Notes under the pieces: generated by a model
The model's database searches: none
The model's input: the letters and a program-made list of their open reading frames with translations, nothing else
Told to the model about the DNA's origin: nothing
Shown: positions 27,895-40,137 of the stretch, piece after piece
How the letters are laid out: the number at the start of each line of letters is the position of its first letter
Numbering within the stretch: position 1 is the stretch's first letter
Origin: Ceratobasidium sp. AG-K
Taxonomy: Eukaryota; Basidiomycota; Agaricomycetes; Cantharellales; Ceratobasidiaceae
Reading direction: 5' to 3'
Length of the DNA: 64,000 nt
Assembly (NCBI GenBank): GCA_037039685.1
Contig: JAWNGF010000005.1
Coordinates: 1,054,001-1,118,000, forward strand
Position numbers and translations under genes: made by a program

Positions 27895-29945
27895 ATGTCC
27901 AACGTTACTGCGGCCGTGACACCGAACAACTCGTTGGGCACCCAACCTTCAGCCGCCGCCTCTGAACAGGATATTGAGCGCTCAACCCTCAATGGCGGCT
28001 CAATCAACCATCAGGTAGGGGATCTCGAAAAGGAAAAGGTAGAGGAGCCCGCGGGCGTTCAGACGGCTGGGCCAACAACCTGTTCGGTTGGCCAAGTTGG
28101 TGGGGACGACTTTGTTGAGGGTGGATTTGAAGGGTGGAAGGTTATTCTTGGATGTGCTCTTATTGCGGCCCCAACAGTTGGTATGCTCATAATTCTGTAA
28201 ATTTGTGATTCCCGTTCTGAGCGTTCATTAGGTTGGAAGTGAGTATTCGCTCGAATTTATGTTGATTGGTCACTCAATCAAGAGGTCTAGTCTTTTGTGG
28301 GGAGTATTTCAAGCGTATCACTCGCAGCACTTCTTGAAGGGAACACCGGATGCTACACTCAGCGCAGTCGGAGCCCTGCAAAACGCGGTACGAGGTTATG
28401 TAATACATGTACTCTCACCACACTGACTCGTACGATTGGGTTTGAAACAGCTTATGACATCGTTAGCTTTTGTAACCGGAAAGCTGGGTGATAAATAGTA
28501 AGCTTTACTCTATACTAGGTATTGGATGCCAAATGCTAATCTTGAATACCGTCGTTCCGCAATAACAGTGGTTATAAGGTTAGCGGCGGTCCAGACCTCC
28601 ATGGCGGGCTTGGCTAAATTCGTTTCTATTAGCGCTTTATAGGGGCCGGCTGTATCGTGGTCTTTCTCGGGCAGCTGTGCGCTGCGTTCTCTAAGAATCT
28701 ATGGTCCATCTTCCTCACACAGGTACGTGTGGAAGTGTTCGGAGTGACCTTGGGCTAAGGTCTGGCGCATAAAAGGGCATTATGCAAGGTCTGGGATGCG
28801 GGCTCTTGCTCCCGATGATATTTGCTATTCCCTCTCAATGGTTTCGCAGGCACCGTGGAGTAGCAACGGGAATTGTTATTGCTGGTTCGTCCTTGGGAGG
28901 CGCAGTTCCGTCTCTGATAGTACAGGTACGCCCAGTTTCATGCCTTGGAAAATACGTCTAACTGTCGTTCGGGTTAGGCAATGCTCGAACGCTTGAGCTT
29001 CCGCAATACTTTATTAATCTATTCGTTCGTGCAAGGAGTCACAATGCTTATTGGCTTTTCACTCATCAAGACTCGGTTCCCGGCATCTCAAGTCAATTCA
29101 AGAAACCGCAAGATCCAATGGATTGATATACAGTACTTTAAAGATCCAGTGTTCTGGAGCTTTTGGTCTGCACTACTATTTGCTGTTTTGTAAGCTCATG
29201 TCTCTCGAACCTCATGCACCCCCCTGACAAGGGAATGGAAGTGGGTACATGACCCCTCTTGTATTCATTTCTGTCTACTCGCAAGAGAAGCTCCCCCAGC
29301 TCTCCAACCAATTGGCGAATCTCCCAATCTCTGTCATTACATTTGCCAGTGCAATCGGTAGGACAACTGTTGGACTCACAGGGGACCGCATTGGCTTTGT
29401 GAATGCGTTTATTCTGGTTATCCTGATTAGCTCATTCTGCCAAGCGGTCCTCTGGAACGTTGCGGCCGAGTCATACGCTGGTATTATGGTATTTTCGTGA
29501 GTGGTTCGATTGTAGGGATTCCTTGGTAATTTGTGCTTACCTTCTTGGTAGGATACTTTTCGGACTTACTGGTCCGTGTTTTATTAGTCTGGTCACTCCA
29601 GTTGCGGTGACCTTGTACGGAACACACAACTTGGCGACACTGACAGGCTTACTGAACATATCCAACATGCCTGGTATGTGGTGTGGTACTGACTCTACAG
29701 TGGTTGATCTCACGAAATCGTTCCAGGGAGTCTAAGCGGCCCGCCAATTGGTGGAATCATACTTGATAGCTCGGGTCGTAACTGGCATGCTTTGACGGCA
29801 TACAGTGGTTTGGTTCAGTTCTTGGGAGTACTTTGTATGCTATATGGTAAGATAACGTAGCCCTCGCTGTCACTAAATCTAGCTTAACCCATGCTTTTTA
29901 CTAGCCCGCTTCAAACGCGAGCCAAGAATTTTCGCTAGAGTCTAG
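27895..29945 (+). CDS. MFS transporter, monocarboxylate-porter type, copy 1 (intact)
   Basis: Twelve or so exons join in frame to a plasma-membrane transporter of about 450-480 residues, predicted to have 12 membrane segments. The soluble N-terminus ends DDFVEGGFEGWKVILGC, a common start of fungal MCT-like proteins. Then LLWGVFQAYH, AFVTGKLGDKYGYKRFIGAGC (loop 2-3 MFS motif), GCGLLLPMIFAIPSQWFRRHRGVATGI, the central loop ending KDPVFWSF, and late helices with PVAVTLYGTHNLATLTGLLNIS. It ends ARFKREPRIFARV-TAG. Substrate is unknown; relatives include monocarboxylate and riboflavin carriers. Two micro-exons are needed: 7 nt at 28232-28238 and 10 nt at 28569-28578. All splice sites look usable, so this is the intact member of the local family. 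Confidence 0.85.
28232..28238 (+). other. 7-nt micro-exon of MFS copy 1
   Basis: GTTGGAA is flanked by CATTAG on the left and GTGAGT on the right. It restores frame and codes the conserved Gly-Trp after APTV. The same 7-nt exon occurs in copies 2, 3 and 4. Confidence 0.75.
28569..28578 (+). other. 10-nt micro-exon of MFS copy 1
   Basis: TGGTTATAAG lies between AACAG and GTTAGC. With the neighbouring exons it codes Y-G-Y-K in the loop 2-3 motif (GDKYGYKRF). The same exon occurs in the other three copies. Confidence 0.75.
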
Positions 29946-30645
29946 AATTTCCAGCTATAGAACACGCTTTGCGATCTCGTTTATCTGGGTTACGTTTTTA
30001 GGACTAATAGAAATGCATTTAATGATAACTCAAATTTACGCTTAGACATCACGAGCTGCAGCAATTTTTTATTACGAGTATGGTGTCTCCTTGGACGGGG
30101 TTTGTGTGTTGCGACATGTTGCGTGGGAGTCACACCTCTGGGGTACATACGTGCAGTGATTTCGACTGGTCGCACAACCAAGCATGAGCATTCGCCGCTC
30201 TCAATGAGATCAATGTTCTACTAATCCAGCATACTGTATTCTCTCCACGGGGGGATACGGAAGTAGTAAAGCCAATGGATTGTATGCTTCACATGGCCAC
30301 TTGGGGACGAAGCTACTAGTCCCCAGCTTTGGTGGAGCTGGGAGGCTCTAGTCTTCTCTGACACTTGGTTTGCGGTACACATTGATATTTTATCACCTCC
30401 CACCAATGCATACATACCACTCGGGTAATCTTTCGCTCTATTTACGGACGTATCACCGGCCAAATGCTTATAAGTTACCTTTGAGACCACTGCATTATGT
30501 AAGCCCTATCTAGCTTCTCGCGTTCATCGGGCCGTGTTTTCTGAAGTCCGACATCCTCAACCTCAACCTCAACCTCAACCTCAACTCAAGCATCAAACTC
30601 CAGCCTCACTCCCCCATAGATATAGTTAACACCATATCCGCCGAT
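29946..30645. other. Spacer between MFS copies 1 and 2
   Basis: Contains the promoter and leader of copy 2, including a short CCTCAA tandem repeat, and no gene. Confidence 0.5.
30555..30584 (+). repeat. (CCTCAA)5 tandem repeat
   Basis: Five exact copies of a pyrimidine-rich hexamer about 60-90 bp before the MFS-2 start codon, so probably in its leader or core promoter. Confidence 0.9.
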
Positions 30646-32660
30646 ATGTCAGAAAACCCAGCAGACGAGCCGCCTCCATCGACTGTCTTTGAGCGAGAGC
30701 CCAAGCACCCGATGCCTAACACCATCAGCAACCATCAGCAGCTCCCAGACGTGGAAAAGGAAAGGATAGAGGATTTCGACCTAGACAGTACAGTTGTAAA
30801 CACACTTCCAGCTAACCAGGGCAATACAGATGATTTCGTTGAGGGCGGAATTGAGGGCTGGAAAGTAATTCTTGGTTGTACCCTCGTTGCCGGCCCTACC
30901 GTAGGTGAGTTAATTCCTGCAGGCTTGAAGCTAGATTTTTATTTTCTTGTAGGATGGGGGTAAGTTAGACTTTTACATAATAGCGATGAATCCCTATTCA
31001 AGGCTGTCAGTTTCCTATGGGGAGTTTTTCAGGCGTATCATTCAGACCACTTTTTGAGAGGTACTCCGGACGCTACGCTCAGTGCCGTCAGTGCGGTACA
31101 AAATGCAGTACGAGACTCTCGTCACATATTTGTTCTATTATTAAACCCACTCGGTTATTGGTGTCAGTTGATGATGGGTATTCCCTTCGTAACAGGAAAG
31201 CTGGGCGACAAATAGTAGGACTTGTCGCATCTCGCACACGTAGCATACTGAAAAAAACTGTCATCTGTGTACCTCTGGGGGTATGGTAGTGGATACAAGG
31301 TTAGCAATAGTCTGACATTTTCCCAGTTATCCTTTGACTAGTAATGATCATGCAGCGTTTCATCGGAGCAGGCTGTATAATTGCCTTTCTTGGCCAATTT
31401 TGCGCTTCATTTTGTAGCAGCCTATGGTCCATTTTTCTCACACAGGGAAGTAACGAGACGAGCGAGAGGTTTTAAGTTGACGCGTACGAATTAGGGTGTA
31501 ATGCAAGGTCTTGGAAGTGGCCTTCTGGTCCCAATGCTTTTCGCCATTCCCTCTCAGTGGTTTCGTAGGCACCGTGGGTTAGCGACGGGAATCGTTATTG
31601 GTGGGTCATCCATGGGTGGTGGAGTATCATCGCTCGTAGTACCAGTAAGCGAACCAGTTCGACGCATGCAGGCTGCCAGTTTGATTAAATTGTAATCCTA
31701 GGCGATGCTTGAACATCTGGGGTTCCGCAAAACCTCCTTCATATATTCATTTGTACAAGGAGCTATAATGCTTGCCGGATTTCTTCTCATCAAGGCCCGG
31801 TTTCCGACCTCTCAACTCAACTCGAGAAATTGTAGGATTCAATGGATCGACAAGCAGCGCCTTCAGGATCCTGTGTTCTGGAGCTTTGCGACCGCACTCA
31901 TGTTTGCTGTTTTGTGGGTCTTATTTTCTGGTCTTTATAGCGGATTAACAAACGAGATTTAGTGGCTGGATGACGCCTCTTGTCTTTCTTCCCGTGTATG
32001 CGCAAGAAAGACTGCCTCAAATCTCCACGCAATTGGCAAGCATACCTATTTCGGTCATCACTTTTTCTAGCGTGATTGGTAGAGCAACGATTGGAATCGT
32101 TGGAGATCGAATCGGATTTATGAATGCGTTTATCCTTGTTGTCCTTGTGAGCTCGTTTTGCCAATCAGTGTTGTGGAACGTTGCGGCCGGGTCATATGCT
32201 GGTATTATGGTGTTTTCGTGAGCCTTTCTATCCTAATTCCTTCTTACTTGACACTCATGCGCAACGCAGGGTCTTTTTCGGACTCAGCGGACCGTGCTTT
32301 ATCAGTCTTATTACTCCCGTCGCCGTAACTCTGTACGGGACGCACAATCTAGCAACGCTGACTGGGCTGCTCAATATATCCAGCATTCCGGGTGTGTTCT
32401 GGATTGTTGCCTGACATTTATACAGTCACTCAATTAGGTACTCTTCAGGATATTTAGGTGGATCACCGATCAGCGGGCTCATACTTGAGAGGTCGGGTCG
32501 TAACTGGCATGCACTTACAGCATATAGTGGCCTAGTTCAGTCCTTGGGCGTACTATGTATACTTTATGGTGAGATTCCTTTTACTGCAAGATTAAAGGCT
32601 GAACTTCTTCTGGTACCAGCCCGCTTCAAACGCGAGCCAAGGTTACTCGCCAAAATCTAA
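30646..32660 (+). CDS. MFS transporter, copy 2 (one splice donor altered)
   Basis: Same plan as copy 1: acidic N-terminus ending TDDFVEGGIEGWKVILGC, LWGVFQAYHSDHFLRGTPDATLSAV, GLGSGLLVPMLFAIPSQWFRRHRGLATGI, GYLGGSPISG, and the end ARFKREPRLLAKI-TAA at 32658-32660. The micro-exons are GATGGGG (30953-30959) and TGGATACAAG (31290-31299). One problem: after TQ (CACACAG, near 31446) the donor should read GTAAGT or GTACGT as in copies 1 and 4, but here it is GGAAGT. Using the next GT shifts the frame, and reading through meets TAA. Unless the base is misread, transcripts may be unproductive, so this may be an early pseudogene. The rest of the frame is clean. Confidence 0.75.
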
Positions 32661-33047
32661 AATAACACGTATAACAAATCAATACCATGCCTTGAATATC
32701 ATCCACGTTCCACAACCGCCGCCTTCAACGCATTTTACGCCCAAAGGATATACGCACGCGTTATAATTGGACGGAATTGAATGTGAAATCCTCTCAGGCT
32801 GCCAACCCCATATAGTCGCTCATTGATCGATTTGTACAATCTTGTGTAAAATAGATCAAGCGCCCCACCTTCAAGCGATGTGAACGACCGCGAGGCAGGG
32901 CTCCCTGCCGTGTTTGGTCCCCAGAACAACTACAGCTTGAAGCCGGTAATATTTCACAAAAAAGTTCAATATTCTTAATATCAGTATGGGGGCCATACGG
33001 GCAACCTTATAACCCCAGGTTGGTAGCCGGCAGCGGTGAGTATCACG

Positions 33048-35087
33048 ATGTCAGAAAACCCGGTGGACATCCCGTCTCTGGCGAGCAGTTTTAAAAGAGA
33101 CCTCAGAGAACTGGATCCCCATGCTTGTTACAGCTGCTCTGTCGGCAACCAGCTTCAAAACAAAGACGAAAAGATTGTAAATGCCGGCGCACAGGTTGTT
33201 GTGCAGACTGGCCACTCAGTGGAATAAATCGCTACAAACGAGTCCGTCGAAGGTGGTTTCGATGGATGGAAATCAGTAATCGGGTGCGCTCCCGTTGCAG
33301 GTCCCACCATCGGTGAGTGGGGTTTTCTACGGGCTTAGAGCGCCGTGCCTTGCACCCCTTTAGGCTGGAAGTAAGGACACGCTTCTATTTATATCGACAG
33401 TAGCTCATCCGAGGATCCTTAGTCTTCTATGGGGAGTTTTCAGGTACATCATTCGCGAAACTTCCTAGGGGGGCCTCGGACGCTACACTCAGCGCTATTG
33501 GGGCAATACAGGGCGCAGTAAGCGAGTCCCTTATAGATTTCTAACTTATGTTTAACTTGACCCGTCGATCGTGGTAGCTCTGAACTGGGCTTTCATCCGT
33601 AACAGGGAAGCTAGGTGACAAATGGGAAGTAGTGATGGATACTGTAAAAGAAACTAGTATTCATGCTCCGGGTATGAACTCTCCAAAACCATAGTGGATA
33701 CAAGGTTGATGATGGTTCGGTAGTTTCTTGGACCCTAATTGTATTGACGTAGCTCGCGTAGCGTTTTATTGGAGCCGGTTGCATTACAGTCTTCCTGGGC
33801 CAATTCTGTGACTCATTTTGCAGCAACTTGTGGTCAATATTTCTCACACAGGAATGTATTTTGGTACTGAAGGGGCTATAAGCTGACATAGAGATGCCCA
33901 CAGGGTGTCATGCACGGTCTAGGATGTGGCTTGCTTGTCCTAATGATATACTCGATCCCCTCCCAGTGGTTTTTCGAGCGCCGCGGGGTGGCAACCGGAA
34001 CCATTATTGCTAGATCTTCCGTAGGAAGCGCAGTATCATCACTTGTGGTACAGGTACGTCAACCGATTCTGCGCATATATACAGCCGATTTACTTAGACT
34101 ATACCCTTGGGCAATGCTCGGGAATATAGAATTTCGCAAGACCATGTTGATCTACTCTCTCGTGCAAGGGGCAATAATGCTTGTTGGATTTCTACTCATC
34201 AAGACTTGAATTCCAATGTCTCAAATCAATTCGCAACAACGTAGGATCCAATGGGTGGATAGGCGACGTCTGAAGGACCCCCTCTTCTGGAGTTTTTCGA
34301 CGGCGTTGCTGTTTGTCGTTTTGTATGTCACATCCCCTCACCTTTGTGTTATATTAACAAAGTGGAACCAAGAGGTTGGATGACACCCCTATTCTTTATT
34401 TCGACGCATTCACAAGAAAAACTGCCTCAAATTTCCACTCAATTAGCAAGTTTACCCATTTCAGTCATCACTTGTTCGAGTGCGATTGGTAGGGCTAGCA
34501 TCGGAATCGTAGGAGACTGTATCGGCTACGTAAATGCATTTATTCCGGTGATATTTGTTAGTTCGTTTTGCCAATCGGTGTTATGGAACGTCGCAGCCGA
34601 GTCATATGCTGGCATCATGGTCTTTTCGTAAGCTACACGGATTTACACATTTCATTAGCTCATACTCAGGTATATTCTAGGGTATTTTACGGGCTCAGCA
34701 GTCCGTCTTTTGTTAGTCTAATTTGTTAGTCTAATAGCTCCTGTCGCGGCAACCTTGTACGGAACGCATAATCTAGCAACGCTTACCGGGTTACTTCACC
34801 TCTTCCACCTGCCAGGTACGTATGGTCCCGCAATACTTCCAGAATCTTTCTCGGGATATTCTTACTAGGACATCTAGCTGGAGCACCAATAGGTGGAGTT
34901 ATTCTCAGTAGCTCGGGTCGCAATTGGCCTGTACTCTCAGCATATATCGGTCTGGCCCGGTTCATAGGCATGTTGTGTATCCTTTGCGGTAAGCGAGCGC
35001 AATGCCATTGGTGGTTGAAACGTACTCAGCGTATACCTTTTATTAGCGCGCTTCACGCGGAAACCAGAGGTATTGGCAAATATTTAG
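33048..35087 (+). pseudogene. MFS transporter, copy 3 (pseudogene)
   Basis: Recognisable from its N-terminus (MSENPVDI) to its end ARFTRKPEVLANI-TAG, with both micro-exons still visible (33364-33370 and 33695-33704). It is disabled in several ways: TAA after GHSVE at 33225-33227; the donor before the 10-nt exon changed from ATAGTAAG to ATGGGAAG; the donor after the ISLTQ-like exon changed to GAATGT; TGA in the central loop (LIKT-stop at 34207-34209); and an exact 13-bp tandem duplication in the VSL region. With this many lesions it is a pseudogene beyond doubt. Confidence 0.85.
34709..34734 (+). repeat. 13-bp exact tandem duplication inside MFS copy 3
   Basis: TTTGTTAGTCTAA occurs twice in a row. 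Copies 1 and 2 have the unit once, coding the start of I/V-S-L-I/V. The extra 13 bp shifts the frame. Confidence 0.85.
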
Positions 35088-35393
35088 GCTTGATTCGTTA
35101 CAGGAGCGGCCTAGCAGCAGGTATACCACGGTCCGCATTCTTGGGAGTTTCTCTGTTGGGCTGGAAGTAATGGCGCTGATTATGGATAGAAAAAATTGAG
35201 TAATATTGAAGCATAAAAATTGCACAGGTATTCGGATGCTTTAAAAGTTATCGTGGTTTCCGTGGTTTGACCTGGTTCAAGAGGAAGTGCAGCAGCGGAG
35301 TACCAGGCGCTTGATTTATTTAGCGCTGGTCGCTTGACCCGAATTAGCGCCAGGCGTTACGGCATTAAGCTACGACCTCACACGACGGCCGCA

Positions 35394-38300
35394 ATGAGCG
35401 AGCCGCGCAAAGGGATTCTGAAACGACCAGCACCGGCCCCCAAACCGTTCTTTTCTTTTACGCGCGATGTGCTTTCTATTTCTCGCCTACTCGGACCGAC
35501 TTCCCAGCTACCTGCAGATGGAGAACTCGCACTCAGACGTGCGCACTTTATTGTGCCGGACATACGGGTGGTGTACCCTATATCAAGCGACACGGCACCC
35601 AGCAGTACGACGCAGAGTGAATCGCGACTTGAAATAGATGCAGCTGAACGTCTGCGACGCCAAACGGAGCAACACCAGGCCTGGACAGTCGCTCGAGTCG
35701 AAGCATTGTACCGCGACGTATGTCGTATCCGAGACGAGCGAATCGACCCCACCATATCGGCACAAATCAGAGCAGGGCCTGGTCCCCCGCAAGTACTGGA
35801 CCTCTCCAGAATGCGCCTTACATTCGACACGGCTGCTGCACTAGCGGACCTTCTCGCCCTCGATTGGGGTCTCCAGAAACTCATTCTCTCAGACTGCGAC
35901 CTGGACGACTTAGTACGTGTCACGCACAATCTTCCAAACCGTCCTGAATAACTCGCAGATAGACCCTAAAACCTATTCTTCACGCGCTCCTCATTCCAGA
36001 TTCACTTACCCACCTTGGCCTAGCAAATAACAAACGGCTGCGGCTTAGTGCGTTCAAGATGATATCCACGTTTCTTGGCAAGTCATATGCACTGGAGTTT
36101 ATCGACTTGTCCATGAACGTGATGGATAAACGCGCGATCGAGTCGATTTTGGCCGTCCTTCCACCCGCACCGCCTGCCCCTCCGCCGCCACGTATGAGTC
36201 GGACCCCATCAATTGCGTCTATCGACAGTGCTGCGTCGGCTGTTCAGTTTTCAAATCCATTCGACGGTGGCGGACCCATTAGGCCGACGATCGACACTGC
36301 CCTGCCAAGACGTGTACGCGATCCGGCAAGGTATCCAGAGTCTCCGGGTGCAGGCCCGAGTTCGCCTCGAGGATCAGTTTCCACATCGCCCAGGGGCTCT
36401 TTTTCTGTTTCGACTTCTCCTCGAGGCTCGGTGTCGATAGCCGGCGCGACGTCCGTCGATTCGACGAGTGGAGGAGCCTCTACACCGAAGCCGGGTTCTC
36501 CCAAAATAACCGTACAACGGACTCGGCGTGCTTGGTCCGGTGTGAAGCTTGACGAATGTGCACTCCGAGGGCCCGGGTTAGAAGCGCTCGGTGAGTTCTT
36601 TATATTTCTCAGTTTGCCTTTGGTTTTTAATATTCTCGACGCGTTTTCCAACCGTGATTGCTGGTTCTCAGCCCATGCCATACGCACTTCCCAGATTTCG
36701 ACCGTCTCGTTGCGCGGTAACAGAGCCGGCTCACTTGGCGCGGTCGCGATTGCGTTGATGATCAAAGATTACCCGGATCAGAGCGCGCCTGGTACAGGAG
36801 GACTACAACCTGGGAGTCGACCTGGCTCTGCAGTGGGGGCACAAGGACTAGGCTTTGGCTTAGGATCATCACCCGCGTCAAGCGCCCCGCCCTCGCCACG
36901 CCCATTGGGTTCCTCGCTGTCCGCCCCTGGAGCAACGCCTTCTCCGGCGGGTTCAGGTTCTGCAGCTCAAGATGCACGCCCTAGCATGACCTCGCAATCG
37001 AGTCTTACCACCGTGTCGACGTTCAAGGAGAGGGATATTACGTCTTCACCACCATTAGCCAACGGCACCGTGGTACCAGTAGCGAGCAAACCTGCTGGCG
37101 TGTCGAAACCTCCACCGCCTGTAATTGCACCGAAGCCGGTAGGGCTGCAAGCTCGGCTGGCTGGTGCCGTTGCAAACACTGCATCGCCTAGTGAGATTGT
37201 TAGCTGTATTTGGTTTATTACAAAACTGATGATTCCAAAGCCCCTCAGCCAGCTCCTCAACCTATGGTACTACCCCCGCCTCCAGATCCATCAAAGCCCC
37301 TGGCCCCGCCCCCTCGCCATCCAGCGGCTCATCCTCCTCCCGCCGTACCTGGCACAAACTATGCTGCGTACGTTCCTAGAGTCCGCAGAGCTGCAGCGTC
37401 AGTCTCGGGAATGCCAACAAACCAGCAGGGTAGTGGCTCACCAGCCCAGCCTACTGCGGGATTACCGAGCAACCCAGCCGTCTCGACGCACACCGCATCC
37501 GGAGCTGGGTCGGGAACTGGGACTATACCAGTCACGTACGCCACTCGCCAAACGCCGCTCGAAGTCCGCCTCAAAAATGCCGCACGCGCCGCAGCGAGTA
37601 CGCCGCCTCCCCAAACGCCAACTACTCCCGCGCGCCTTCCGCCAAAGCCGAACTCAGCTACTCCCAATGCTCGAGGTGCGAATGCTGTAACGATGATCAC
37701 CAGCTCATCGTCGGGGGGCGTTACAACGCGATTACCTCCTGCTCCTCCCCCTCGGACAGTTGCAGGCCCTCCAACGCAGGGTCGGGGAACCTCGGCGGCG
37801 ATGATGGATATTGTGCGGAGTATGGAGGGTGTGCCTAAGCTTGGGTGTTTAACTTCGTTGGATCTCAAGGGGAACGAGGTCAAGGTGCGTATTGTTTGCC
37901 TGGCGAAGTGTATGACGACTGATGGATTGGACCGTAGGGTGGTATTTCTTACATCGCTCAAGTGTTAAAGCGGAATAGGACCCTCAAGACCTTGAACCTG
38001 AGCGAGAACAAGATTGAGATGCAAGGATTGGTACTACTTGCCGAGGCATTGGTGAGTCCCTCGTGTAGTACGAGGTATGCACTGACGAATTCAATTGACA
38101 CTCCCTCATCCGCCTTGATCCATCCCTGCCGTGTCCCTAGAAATACAACTCGACGCTCTCCTCTCTCGATCTCTCCAACAACCCTTGCTCGTCACCCTCG
38201 CTTGAAGGCATACACGTCCTTCGCAACGCCCTCACACTCAATACCACCCTGCACCATCTCTCGCTTGCTTCTACTGGGCTCACATCGCAAGGTGCAATTG

Positions 38301-39356
38301 CGCTCGCAGAGTTTATCCCTGACTTTCCTGCCCTTCAACATCTCGATCTCACCTCCAACTCACTCGACGTCGCAGGAGTCCTAGCACTCAGCGTGGGGCT
38401 CAAGGTCAACTATGAAATGCGATGCCTCGACTTGAGCATCGCACCTGGAGAAGAAGAAATGGCGCGACTCTGCAGGGAGATCTTGAAGATTTGTCTACGC
38501 AATACCGAACGGGCGCAAGCGGCCGAAGAGGCAAGGGCAGGGAAACTCGCCGAGGGATTGGTGTCCCCCATCTTCGAAGAGGCAGCGATCGCTGTTTGGG
38601 AGCCAATCGAACACAGCACACTAGCCCGAGATGCAAAAGTCAATATCAACGCAACTACTGCAGCTGGCGTCGACCCGGCAGGCCGGATCGGGGTCTGGAA
38701 GATGACTCCGAGCGAGGTTATGGATGCTGCTCGGGCATGCATGCATGAGTTTGAGCGTGGAGACCGCGGGGAAGATCTCTTGAAACGGGCCAAGGAGGTT
38801 CGATCCGTGTTGGTGGAGATGATACGGACGGAGAAGGACGAGGAGGCGTTGGCCCAGATGCTGGTGCTCAACGACGGGCTTGTACCGGTTCTGACTGGCG
38901 CCGGTGTGGAGAGACCGAGTATCGGGCTGGGCTTGAGTGTGCATGGTGACGGCGCGGTTGGAGAGACCAAGGTTGAAAATGCGGTGGAAACGGAGGACCA
39001 GGAAGACGCAGAGGAAGAAAATGGTGCCGAGTCCCCAGTAGAAAACTTGAGTCGGTCGTGGGTTGCCGAAGAGGTGAGTATAGCGTTTGTTAATATTGTC
39101 AGATCTGACCATCCGCCAGGGCGAGATTCTACGCAAGAGTCGAGTGCTATTGTCACCCAACGAGCTCGAATCCGAATCGGGCGCGGATAGCGAAGCTCTG
39201 CGACAAGAGTTGCTCGAAGCTCAGGTCGAGCGTGCGCCAGCGCGTGTGGTCGAGGAGACAGAAGAGGAGCCAGTGCGACCACTTGAACCCGAAATCGAGC
39301 CCGAGCCAGAACCCGAGCCGGAAGACGTGGGAGAGGCGTCTCGAGTAATAAACTAG
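35394..39356 (+). CDS. Large leucine-rich-repeat (RNI-type) protein, PP1-regulator-like
   Basis: Multi-exon gene for about 1,150 residues. It starts MSEPRKGILKRP, containing GILK, a match to the [GS]IL[RK] 'SILK' docking motif of protein phosphatase 1. A helical segment follows, then ribonuclease-inhibitor-type repeats: VLDLSRMRLTFDTAAALADLL, SLTHLGLANN, EFIDLSMNVMD. A long Ser/Pro-rich insertion (36180-36520 and 36790-37790) comes next, then more repeats (SLDLKGNEV, TLKTLNLSENKIEMQG, SSLDLSNNP, HLSLASTGL, HLDLTSNSLD, RCLDLSI). The acidic tail reads EEGEILRKSRVLLSP and ends in repeated EPEP before TAG at 39354-39356. The plan resembles PPP1R37/LRRC68-like proteins. A role as a phosphatase scaffold is inferred. 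No break found. Confidence 0.75.
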
Positions 39357-40137
39357 TTTCATATGTATCCTAGAGGTTTAGGTTAGTTTCGACGAATAAT
39401 ACTATAGCCTTGTATTCTCCTACAGCTGTTTCATCCTGTGACTGGCCCTTCCGAGCTTTGTTTCAAGAAGCAGTAGGATATGGGGCTGCTACGTCCTTGG
39501 CTGAATCGCAGGACTTATAAGACCGGCCAAGGCGTTAGTCAGGGCCAAATAACGCCACGCTCAGGAGCAATTTCATCACATCACCCACACTGCGCTCCCA
39601 CCCTTGTGTTTGTCGACTCCCACCATCCATCCACATAGGACAGATCTGGATCGTATGTATTATCAGCGACGTTCACTATCTCAGGTAATTGCGGCTCAGA
39701 GAGCTTACTGGCTTTGGGATAGGCTTCCTATTCGGAAACAATGGGTATCTTGCCGGCTTCTTTCTGACTAGTATTCCAGCAAAATTCGACAATTCAACGA
39801 CTATACAGCATTACTCGAGAGTGGACGAGCTATAATCACATTCTAGGACACGAGAAAGCTGCCTTTGTCGCCCACCTCAGCCGGCGCCCGCATGATAAAA
39901 AACCAAGCCCAAAGTGAGGCGGAAAGCGGGCTACATTTCCGCACCACTGCATACGGCTGGGGACTCAAGAATCTAACTAAGCTATTCTACCTACTGGGGC
40001 TCCTCACACTCGACAAACCCGCTCCCACTAAACTGGCGACCACCCTGCATGAAGGATATGCGGCCATAGAAATGGCCTTACAATATATATTCTCAACCTC
40101 AGTCACTAGCAAAACAGGCTTGAATGCGCACAAGGCT
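39357..40137. other. Intergenic region
   Basis: Convergent 3' flanks of the LRR gene and SDR A. The frame at 39865-40179 (plus) runs antisense into SDR A and shows no domain. Confidence 0.5.

Noticed and set aside
30555..30584. CCTCAA repeat as a telomere relic
   Set aside because: The unit is not the fungal TTAGGG/CCCTAA repeat and it sits just before an active-looking gene.
38410..39282. 290-codon minus-strand open frame
   Set aside because: Antisense to the LRR gene, whose plus strand has clear repeats and splice sites. Long antisense frames are expected from its GC-rich codons.
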